Positions 10,207 to 19,328 of a stretch of 64,000 bases of DNA are shown piece after piece. The notes beneath the pieces are model-generated. The model did not search any database. It was not told the origin of the DNA and was given only the letters and a program-made list of their open reading frames with translations. The position numbers were made by a program, and so were the translations under genes. This DNA comes from Dryas octopetala (taxonomy: Eukaryota; Streptophyta; Magnoliopsida; Rosales; Rosaceae), in assembly GCA_963921425.1 (NCBI GenBank), contig OY992834.1, forward strand, positions 12,259,271 to 12,323,270, given 5' to 3'. Numbering within the stretch: the first letter of the stretch is position 1; each line of letters starts with the position of its first letter.

Positions 10207-13074
10207 TAGCTAGGCAATTGTTAGTAATGTATTAATATTGGATACATGCAGATAATTAATTAGTTAATTAAACAAAGACTTTAATTAATTATTGGCTTCC
10301 GTTAACGGTTCGAACCTAGCGCATGTGGGTTTTTTTGTAGTGGTTGACCAGATTCAATAGGGAAAGTTTAAGGTTAAATGAGAAGACTTCGTTTCGTTGA
10401 CCATTTAAACTAATGCTAAGCCAAGACTTGGTGATGGTGGTAAGTGATTAAACTAACAATTAAGTGAATTTCTTGCATGTTTCATCATAAAAAGACAGAC
10501 ATCATTATACACTTACTCGTGTACGTACGTCATGCTTGAGAGAAAAAAAAGAGATCGATGCTCATGAATGCATGCTACGGATGTGTGTGAAAATAGAGAG
10601 ACCTATATACATACACTCTCTGGCTACTATGTTAAAGATAATTAACAATAGCTTAATGCAAGTCAACTACTACTATTTCATTAAGATGAGAGTGGACATC
10701 GGATCTCGCATGTGCTCGAAAAGAATCCATTATATTATGTTTTCAAATATAAAATTGAGCAAATTAAATGTAGGTATCTCAGGTTTATACCATTTTTTAC
10801 TTGAGTACCCCAATAAAAAAAAAAGTTGCATAGACATATCTCAACTACCATTTTTTAACACTTAGGTTATCTCGCGGTTGAACTGTTGAGTCGACTACAG
10901 TTAATGACGTGTGTGTAGGGCCTGTAGGCTGTAGCTCGACCTTTAATATATAGCTAGCTAGACAATTGTCAGTAATGTATTAATATTGGATACATGCAGA
11001 TAATTAATTAGTTAATTAAACGAAGACTTTAATTAATTATTGGCTTCCGTTAACGGTTTGAACCTAGTGCATGTGGGTTTTTTTGTAGTGGTTGACCAGA
11101 TTCAATAGGGATAGTTTAAGGTTAAACGAGAAGACTTGGTTCCGTTGACCATTTAAACTAATGTTAAGCCAAGACTTGATGATGGTGGTAACTGGTAAGT
11201 GATTAAACTAACAATTAAGTGAATTTCTTGCATGTTTCATCATAAAAAGGCAGACGTCATCATACACTTACTCGTGTACGTACGTCATGCTTGAGAAAAA
11301 TAAGAGATCGATGCTCATGAATGCATGCTACGGATGTGTGTGAAAATAGAGAGAACTATATACATACACTCTCTGGCTACTATGTTAAAAATAATTAACA
11401 ATAGCTTAATGCAAGTCTACTACTACTATTTCATTAAGATAAGAGTGGACATCGGATCTCGCATGTGCTCGAAAAGAATCCATTATATTATGTTTTCAAA
11501 TATAAAACTGAGCAAATTAAATGTAAGTATCTCAGGTTTATACCATTTTTTACTTGAGTACCCCAATAAAAAAAAAGTTGCATAGACATATCTCAACTAC
11601 CATTTTTTAACACTTAGGTTATCTCGCGGTTGAACTGTTGAGTCGACTACAGTTAATGGAGTGTGTGTAGGGCCTGTAGGCTATAGCTCGACCTTTAATA
11701 TATAGCTAGCTAGGCAATTGTCAGTAATGTATTAATATTGGATACATGCAGATAATTAAATAGTTAATTAAACAAAGACTTTAATTAATTATTGGCTTCC
11801 GTTAACGGTTCAAACCTAGTGCATGTGGGTTTTTTTGTAGTGGTTGACCAGATTCAATAGGGATAGTTTAAGGTTAAACGAGAAGACTTGGTTCCGTTGA
11901 CCATTTAAACTAATGTTAAGCCAAGACTTGGTGATGGTGGTAACTGGTAAGTGATTAAACTAACAATTAAGTGAATTTCTTGCATGGATCATCATAAAAA
12001 GGCAGACGTCATCAGACACTTACTCGTGTACGTACGTCATGCTTGAGAAAAATAAGAGATTGATGCTCATGAATGCATGCTACGGATGTGTGTGAAAATA
12101 GAGAGAACTATATACATACACTCTCTGGCTACTATGTTAAAAATAATTAACAATAGCTTAATGCAAGTCAACTACTACTATTTCATTAAGATGAGAGTGG
12201 ACATCGGATTTAGCATGTGCTCCAAAAGAATCCATTATATTATGTTTTCAAATATAAAATTGAGCAAATTAAATGTAAGTATCTCAGGTTTATACCATTT
12301 TTTACTTGAGTACCCTAATAAAAAAAAAGTTGCATGGACATATCTCAACTACCATTTTTTAACACTTAGGTTATCTCGCGGTTGAACTGTTGAGTCGACT
12401 ACATTTAATGGCATGTTTGTAGGGCCTGTAGGCTGTAGCTCGACCTTTAATATATAGCTAGCTAGGCAATTGTCAGTAATGTATTAATATTGGATACATG
12501 CAGATAATTAATTAGTTAATTAAACAAAGACTTTAATTAATTATTGGCTTCCGTTAACGGTTCAAACCTAGTGCATGTGGGTTTTTTTGTAGTGGTTGAC
12601 CAGATTCAATAGGGATAGTTTAAGGTTAAACGAGAAGACTTGGTTCCGTTGACCATTTAAACTAATGTTAAGCCAAGACTTGGTGATGGTGGTAACTAGC
12701 TGGTAACAATTAAGTGAATTTCTTGCATGTTTCATCATAAAAAGGCAGACGTCATCAGACATTTACTCGTGTACGTACGTCATGCTTGAGAAAAATAAGA
12801 GATCGATGCTCATGAATGCATGCTACGGATGTGTGTGAAAATAGAGAGAACTATATACATACACTCTCTGGCTACTATGTTAAAAATAATTAACAATAGC
12901 TTAATGCAAGTCAACTACTACTATTTCATTAAGATGAGAGTGGACATCGGATCTCGCATGTGCTCCAAAAGAATCCATTATATTATGTTTTCAAATATAA
13001 AATTGAGCAAATTACATGTAGGTATCTCAGGTTTACATTATAGACATATCTTAACTACTATTTTTCAACACTTA
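10117..13074. repeat. Four tandem copies of a 750-bp promoter-bearing unit
   Basis: The TTATCTCGCGGTTG motif recurs at 10117, 10867, 11619 and 12371, giving periods of 750, 752 and 752 bp with only scattered differences. Each unit holds the TATA and leader, AT-rich upstream sequence, and about 100 bp of the left terminus of the foldback MULE at 13005, ending in CACTTAGG. The junction fuses CACTTAGG to TTATCTCGCGG, while the element itself continues as CACTTAGGTATCTCCG, so TATCTC is shared at the breakpoint. The fourth copy has a small internal deletion in the element terminus and runs on into the complete element. A roughly 85-codon frame is open in each copy but runs into the transposon end and is not credible as a gene. 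Confidence 0.9.
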
Positions 13075-13477
13075 GGTATCTCCGTCAATTTTTCCGTCCG
13101 AAAAGTCGTTAAATGTCGACGTGACACTCTGACATGGCTTTAAAAAAATGCCATGTGGATAAAAAAATATAATAAACTTTAAAAATTGAAATATTTATTA
13201 ATAAAACTTAAAAACCTAAATAATTAACTTAAAAAACAAAACAAAAAAAACCCAACCACCCTTCCTCTCCGAGACCCACCCCTCCTTCCCAACCACCCAC
13301 CCACCCCGCCGCCGACCCACCAGGCCACCCACCCCTCTCTCAACGTCCCTCTTCCCTCTCTCTCTCTCTCTCCCCGAAACCCCAACCCAACCCAGCCCCA
13401 AGCCCTCCTCCCTCCACTTCCCCTGCATCGGCCACCCAACCCACCCACTTCCCTCCCCCCCTCTCCGGCCACCAGCT

Positions 13478-13542
<65 letters not shown>

Positions 13543-14239
13543 ACTCAAATCCGAACACATAGCACAGTTTTCTTTGATGCATTATTGTCCCCCATTGCTT
13601 GTATCGGGAATAAGAAGCTTTCATTTGCTATTTTAATATTTTGATTTGTTCCCCTTTACTGACCATATAAACGCTGATTTCAGGTCAAGGAAAACTCAGC
13701 TTGCATATACTCTCTGTGTTTCTACACAGGTCAATTCCTAATCTCTCTCTCTGTTTCTCTCTCTTAGATCTGAATGAGGAGGGTGGAGCTGGTGGCCAGA
13801 GAGGGGGGGAGGGAGGTGGGTGGGTTGGGTGGCCGACACGGGGGAGGCGGAGGGAGGAGGGCTCAGGGGTGGCCGGGTGGGTCGGCGGCGGGGTGGCTGG
13901 CTGGATTGGGGTGGGTCTCGGAGGGAGGGGTGGCTGGTTTTTTTTGTTTTTTTTCTTTGTTTTTTTGTTTTGTTTTTTAATTTAATTATTTAGGTTTTTA
14001 ATTTTTTTAATAATTATTTTAATTTTTAATGTTTATTTCATTTTTTTGTCTTACCTAACATTTTTTAAAGCCATGTCAGAGTGCCACGTCAACACTTAAC
14101 GGCTTCCCGGAAGGAAAAGTTGACGGAGGTACCTAAGTATCAAAAAATGGTTATTGAGATACGTCTATGTAACCCTTTTTTATTAGGATACCCTAGTGAA
14201 AAATGATGTAAACTTGAGGTACCTACGTATAATTTGTTC
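13005..14239. mobile_element. Foldback MULE-type element, 9-bp target duplication
   Basis: Termini read GAGCAAATTA on the left and the inverse of GAACAAATTA on the right. The element is flanked by perfect 9-bp duplications TATAAAATT (12996-13004 and 14240-14248), the Mutator-superfamily size. Nearly the whole element is an imperfect inverted repeat: arms of about 500 bp around a spacer of about 150-200 bp near 13560-13750. The outer arm is AT-rich (TGACATGGCTTTAAA block). The inner arm is C-rich on the left and G-rich on the right, next to a (CT)n tract. No transposase is present, so it is nonautonomous. Confidence 0.85.
13481..13546. repeat. (CT)n microsatellite in the foldback element
   Basis: A nearly pure CT run at the inner end of the left arm of the foldback element. 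No equivalent pure run exists in the right arm, only short CTCTCT stretches near 13740-13765. Confidence 0.9.
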
Positions 14240-14248
14240 TATAAAATT

Positions 14249-14417
14249 ATACTAGTTCGTACACTTAACAAACACTATACAATAGAATGGTATAGGGTGT
14301 GTTCCCACAAAATTAAATGACAGTTTTGCATGCATTATTCCAAAAGAGGAGGTGACTTTCCCATTCCCATGCATATCCTAATTTTAACTTTAAAAAATGA
14401 TAACGAGAATTATACCT

Positions 14418-14463
<46 letters not shown>

Positions 14464-14654
14464 ACGATGGCGATGAGGTGGCCGGTCGGGAAGGGGAGGG
14501 GTGGCCGGTTCCTGACTCCCTTTATATTTCTTCATTTTGAAAATATTTTGTTGTTTAAAGATTTTATATTTTAGTCTTCTTGCCGAGAGGCATAAATATA
14601 TATAATCATCATTAATAAAAATTAAAAAACAAAACCATAGATGTCTAGAGCTAA
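14249..14654. other. Spacer with a (GA)n tract
   Basis: No gene seen. A (GA)n run at about 14418-14461 is followed by a short GC-rich GGCCGGTCGGGAAGG stretch resembling the inner arm of the neighbouring foldback element and the GC-rich patch near 54680-54770. Confidence 0.5.
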
Positions 14655-14757
14655 TTTTATGAGGTGCGTAGCTCAGAGCGGTTGACTTATTGGCTTACTC
14701 TCAGAGATGGAGCTACATATGGGCTTGAGGTGTTCGAACCCCAACCCAAATGTAGCA
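14655..14757 (+). repeat. tRNA-derived SINE-like fragment
   Basis: Contains a box A-like TAGCTCAGAGCGG followed about 60 bp later by a box B-like GTTCGAACCCC, the internal RNA polymerase III promoter layout. The spacing is wider than in a normal tRNA and no clean cloverleaf forms by eye, so a tRNA-derived SINE or tRNA relic is more likely than a working tRNA gene. Confidence 0.45.
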
Positions 14758-14999
14758 CTATTCATTTTCCAGAAACATTTGAAAAATATTATAGTATTTA
14801 AAACATTTTGGAAAGAATTTGTATAATATATGTCTCCTAATTAAGACATTTGGATTTTTGGCCTCTCAAAAAACCTTTTGGGCTCTCCCCGGTCACTCTC
14901 AAGCGGATCAACCATGCATAATTAGTGAATGAGTTTTTTTATATTTAGAGTTAAAAAATCTCCAGACTCTTCTGGCCAATGGATCCCCTCAAGTCTTGG

Positions 15000-15176
15000 T
15001 TAAAATTTTTCTTTTCTAGTCAACGAAATGAACCAAGTCTTTGTTTAATATTTCAGTATCCAATGATGAATGACTAATACAATGGCAATTAGCCTCCTCA
15101 TCCCTACACCGCTGTGGTGGACTCAACTCTCAAGAGCGAGCAGAGAGCCGCGAAACATAAATTAACCCGCAGGCAG
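15000..15176 (+). pseudogene. Inverted, diverged copy of promoter plus leader exon 1
   Basis: The reverse complement resembles the leader and upstream region of the DUF247 units: AACAAAGACTT, ATTGGATAC, GGCTAATTGCCATTGTATTA and GTTGAGTC..CCACAG blocks in the same order. On the plus strand the leader ends GCAG|GTTCTGTACTTTA at 15176, the conserved donor context. It points right, away from unit 1 and against the neighbouring DUF247 pseudogene, so it marks an inversion. No coding exon follows in this direction. Confidence 0.45.
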
Positions 15177-15639
15177 GTTCTGTACTTTATACATAATGTA
15201 CAGCTTTGGTACAGTGCCGATCTCTGTTTCAGTGAAGCTTGCTTGCTAATTATTTGCTCATCAAAAGTATTTTATTTTTTGTTATGAAGTCAGTCCGGGC
15301 TAGATGCATGCAAAAGGGTAATATGGACTGGAAAACGGGAAAGGAACAAAAATGACTGACGTGGGGTGTATTAAATGTTTCAATACATGTATACATGCAG
15401 TTAAAAGGACACAAATTATAATAAAAATTGTCATCAGGTTTACAACTTTATATGCACAAGTAATCTTATTAAAAGATCCTAATATCTAAAAATCTCATTT
15501 ATCAATAAATCCATTAATTTGAACACAAGAGTATTAGCTTGATATACATTGTTTGCCGGTTAATTTCTTAACAGCAGCACTCTTAATCCACGTACGTCTC
15601 TCAATTCTGTATGTTTATGTCAACTCTCCACGTGCTTAT
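15177..15639. other. Spacer without recognisable genes
   Basis: AT-rich sequence following the inverted leader. I see no gene or repeat structure. Confidence 0.4.
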
Positions 15640-16460
15640 GTCTCTTCTATCGATTGAGGTTGACTCTGCTTATTAATTGCTCCAATTGAGCTCTCTTCAG
15701 CTAATACTAGCACATGCAATTCTTCCATGGACAAGGATTGAGACCTGGTTCTAATTGATGTTCAAAATGCGTGAATGTACTCGGAAGGAAGTCCATTAAG
15801 AGCATACAATAGCAAATCTTCATAATCAATTGTAACCGAAACTGCAGAAGTCTGCAAGTGCCTCTTTGATCCTTTGGACATTTGTATTATTGCTACCATA
15901 TATATATATATTTTAGTTCCGGTTTGGAAAAAAGAAAAACAAAATTTGATTTCAATTGCATGATGTTTGATCTTGTCAATGAAGAGAATTAATGTTCAAG
16001 TGTAATCCGTACCTCTCTGTTGGTGAAACAGTCAACAACAAGACAGTTGGGGATGTATGAAAGTATAGCATTGATCAAGGTCATCAGGGCTTGATCTTGT
16101 GTACACCAAGGTTCATAACTTGGATAGATCTCTTGAGTCAATTCACCTTTGTAACTTGTAAGAAAAGTGAATTACTTAGAACAAGACATGATTCATTAAA
16201 ATTACAGAGTAAATTGCGAGCCTTAAGAATGAAAGTGATATGAAACTTCTATGGAATGAATTTTGTAGAATCCAAATTATCCAATGAGATTGCAAATGTT
16301 GGAGAGAAGATAAGTTTGTGTTTGAGAGGCTGTAGGAGAGGGAGCCATGGAGATGAGTTCTAGAACTACAGAAAAAAAAAAAAAAATGCAACAAAAAGCA
16401 AGAAAATGCCAGGAATTCTCAGAGATGTCAGTGAGGCTTTAGTCTCTGATACCATAAAGA
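15640..16460 (-). mobile_element. Copia gag fossil
   Basis: On the minus strand a TGGTATCAGAG primer-binding-site-like sequence (near 16445-16455) is followed by gag-like coding sequence starting with a MAPSPTASQ-type N-terminus, then STKFIPW-like, and farther down a DLLLYALNGLPSEY-like block typical of the Copia gag (UBN2) region. The LTR expected to the right of the primer site is missing; DUF247 3' flank begins there instead. This is an old, broken remnant with several breaks, truncated at both ends. Confidence 0.65.
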
Positions 16461-16501
16461 AAATAAAAGAACAATGAAATTTCTTAGTAAACGAAAATGA
16501 G

Positions 16502-16507
16502 TTTATT
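16502..16507 (-). terminator. Polyadenylation signal remnant, unit 2
   Basis: AATAAA on the minus strand in the context conserved behind the other DUF247 copies, downstream of the unit 2 pseudogene. Confidence 0.35.
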
Positions 16508-16749
16508 GCAGTGATGAAGAGTTCATGCTCTACAGCCTTCAATTATTAGAGTCATTACACAGCTGACATCCACCTCTGCTTAACAACAATAAGAGAAAAA
16601 CTAACAACTCAAACTATTAAAGATTACACTAATAACTGATTCTCAAACTTGATGAGCTATGATATATGTGGTACTGCTTCAATGCACCATTTGAACATTT
16701 ATGCTGTCTATCAAGAACTAGAAAGAGCTTAAATCTTACTCTTTTAATT

Positions 16750-18088
16750 TCTTACAAGGATTCACTGAATGTGAAAAACAGGACACAAATTCCCACTATG
16801 GTTGCACTACCTGTCCAAAGATCCTTGAAGTAAACGTGTCTCAGGGTTGCCACATGACGGTTCCATGAGTTCTCATAGTGCTTATTAAGCTTTTGACAGA
16901 CATTAGCATAGCAGAATTTATCCTGCATAATCTGCTCACAGAGAGCCTATTAAGCAGCGTGGCGACTGCTTTGTTGCTGCCCAGCATGTTAACGATGACT
17001 TTGTTCTCAACCAGAAAATCCACATCTTCCACATTGTCCACAAGTTTATCCATCACCATGAAGTAATTGCAGATATAACGCTGGTCTGCATATAGAAACA
17101 GCTCCAAGGCCATCGCATTTCGAATAACGCATTCTGTCTCATCCTTGATACAAATTTGTGCAAGCTTCAAGTCCATGTTCCTGAAATATGGAAAATTTAG
17201 ATTACATTTATGGGATTCATCATCTCCTTTTATGACAAAGCGGGAAAGGCCTTCAATTGGCTGGAACTTCACCCCTGCTGCCCTCAGCTTTTTGGCATGA
17301 TATATATTTTTGGTAGGGGTGCTAATACTGTTATCTACCCAGGTCATTTCTTGGGCTGGACACAGAAAATGTCTTACCAAATCAGTGAAATGTTTCAGCT
17401 TTACTCTGCTCTTGACGGATTTTTTCTTGCTGTAATCTTTAAAGAAGTCACAGGTAAGCTTAAGAAAGGGATCAGTGCACCATTGAACAGCCTCGGCTTT
17501 GACGTTGTCAATCTCTATAGAATGATGATGGAGATGGGCCTGACGACAGGAGCAAGGAAAGCAATGCTGGAAGCAAGGCAAGCAGCAACACTGCTGCTCA
17601 TGATTGGTATTGCTCTCTCTATGGACCTGTCCATGTGCTTGTTTTTCTCTTGGTTTGGCAAAGTAATATAGGTCTTGAAGAAGAAAATAAGGAACCTGAT
17701 TTTCAATCAGTATCAGGTCCTGCTCCACAGCTTTCCTCAGCCACGGCGACCTTAAGATGTAATCTTTTTCATGGTTTTCGGTTTCAGAGTTCATCAAAAA
17801 GAGCTCAATGACGAAGCAGGCATCAACTACAATTATGTCTATGGGTTCGATATTGTAAGGCTCACTGGTCCCTGCATAACAACCAAGAATGTTGTCTTCA
17901 CGAAGCTTGATGAAGAGTAGTAGTTCATCCGTGCTCTTAGGACAACGCTCACAAAACTTCTCATAGAAGATTTTCTTATGTCTTTCTATGCGCTTTAGTT
18001 CTGGTTTGCCTTGGTGTAGAGGTCCTATTGAAAGTAGATGAGGAGTGTATGCTGCTTCATTTACTTTGCGGAGATTGCTGGGAACCCT
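16750..18088 (-). pseudogene. DUF247 pseudogene, unit 2
   Basis: The minus-strand frame begins in the middle of the CIYRVPSNLRK block (RVPSNLRKVNEAAYTP, then LLSIGPLHQG). It is open through the ELFLMNSE, IENQVPYFLL, Cys-rich CFQHCFPCSC, LRAAGVKFQ and VIRNAMALELF blocks. About 75 N-terminal codons are gone: homology stops at 18088 and unrelated spacer sequence follows. Near 16945 an extra CT dinucleotide (GGCTCTCTGTGAGC against AGCCTCTGTGAGC in paralogues) shifts the frame before the last 70 codons. The shifted tail still reads HVYFKDLWTGSATI but ends in a different, shorter membrane segment. It is the most diverged of the long copies, so probably an old one. Confidence 0.85.
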
Positions 18089-18149
18089 GAAATCTTAATA
18101 GATGGGCCAGTGCGAGTACGAAACACGAATGGATCATATATAGAGACAT

Positions 18150-18360
18150 TCTACCATATATATGTAGAAGGATTCATGACAATATATTTTTGACATAAAT
18201 TTTGACACAAATTTTGAATGCGATATATTTCATATAAGATTTCAACGATCCAAACCGTCTATTTTTAGGTTTTTATTAAAAGATCATTCTTGTATTTACT
18301 TATAAAGATTAAATAATCAACATTTCAAATGTTTATTTTGTTAACCTATATAAACACACT
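18150..18360. repeat. Single arm of a foldback element
   Basis: Contains the CGATCCAAACCGTCTATTTTTAGG motif family and TTGACACAAATTTTGA, both found in the foldback near 48610-48985. No inverted second arm is visible here, so this is a truncated copy at the unit 2/unit 3 junction. Confidence 0.45.
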
Positions 18361-18672
18361 ATCTAAGAATGAGAAACTACACCCGACTATATCCAGATAA
18401 GCCCTTAGAAGGATCTAATGGTCATAACACTGTCTGCATTCGGTGCAGTATTTGCATCTTAAACAAATCCTTCAAAATAACACAGGCTAACTAACCCTTG
18501 ATAAGAAATGGTTTTCTTACTTGAGTTGCCTTAAAATTGGCTAATTTAGGGATAAACAATTCTAGGGGTAAGGGAAGAAAATTGAGTACATTTAAAAGGC
18601 CCTTATCGGATGTAAGCCCATTACCATTGAAGTCCCAAAATGAAGAAAAGCCCATACCGGAGCTTTAACCAG
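18361..18672. other. Gene X upstream region, unit 3
   Basis: A conserved spacer (GAGAAACTACACCCGACTA..., GAAGTCCCAAAATGAAG) also present ahead of gene X remnants near 25660-26050 and 43070-43440. No gene. Confidence 0.55.
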
Positions 18673-18805
18673 GGTAGTGCCGTACCGGAAAGGCTGAGCC
18701 CAGTCCACTCTGGTGCCTCTCAAGGCCTTCGCTGTTGCCTCACTCTGCGTCGGCGCCACCGCCTCCGCTGCCGTCGCTGCCTTCCAAGCCTCTGGTTTTT
18801 ACAAG
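18673..18805 (+). pseudogene. Gene X exon 1 fragment, unit 3
   Basis: Begins inside exon 1 at the GGTAGTGCCGTACCGG block; the start codon and the first 30 or so codons are missing. Ends at the conserved exon boundary AAG|GTTAGC. It shares the TGA after the YRRG-equivalent codons with unit 1, so that stop predates their separation. Intron homology continues, then DUF247 3' flank begins. Confidence 0.75.
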
Positions 18806-19175
18806 GTTAGCTCACATCTCTCTCTCTCTGCTTCTTAGGGGTATATTAGTCTTTTTTTGGGAAATGCATCCATTGAAAGCATTGCAATTTGCTTCAAGTT
18901 GTGTCAAGTTGGTATGGATGTACATTTGGAAGTCATAGTGTGTGACAAAGCAGCTGGTTGCAAATTTTGAATACATTTCTTTCTGGTATGTAACGTATGT
19001 TAGACTTAGGCATAGTGTAAGTGTAACAGAGTCGCTCATAATATAGCATCTTTCTAGAAACTGTTTCATGTTTTCATCTATGATATTTCTAGATGAAATA
19101 AAGAAAACTTTTTTGGAATAGAATACCAAACGACCCCTAAAAGAACAATGAAATTTCCTACTGCGTGAAAACGAT

Positions 19176-19181
19176 TTTATT
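19176..19181 (-). terminator. Polyadenylation signal of DUF247 gene, unit 3
   Basis: AATAAA on the minus strand about 150 bp past the stop, in the same context as in unit 1. Confidence 0.5.
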
Positions 19182-19328
19182 GCAATGAACAAGAGCTACA
19201 TGCTCTATGTCCTTCAATTATTAACAACAATAACAACAATAACAGAAAACTAACATCTCAAAACTAATAAAGCTTACACCATCAGTTCATCATCATGGAT
19301 CAGTGCACCATTTGAACATTTCTGCTGT

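Noticed and set aside
10536-13143. Open frames of about 85-110 codons in each 750-bp repeat (MLRMCVKIER...)
   Set aside because: They are conserved only because the repeats are recent copies. Each runs into the transposon terminus, codon use looks random, and no domain is recognisable.
13216-13560. Arg/Glu- and Gly/Trp-rich open frames on both strands of the foldback element
   Set aside because: Products of the (CT)n tract and GC-rich arms. The same composition appears mirrored in the other arm, as expected for an inverted repeat.
14655-14757. A functional tRNA gene
   Set aside because: Box A- and box B-like motifs are present, but their spacing is too long and no acceptor stem pairs by eye. 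A SINE-like relic fits better.
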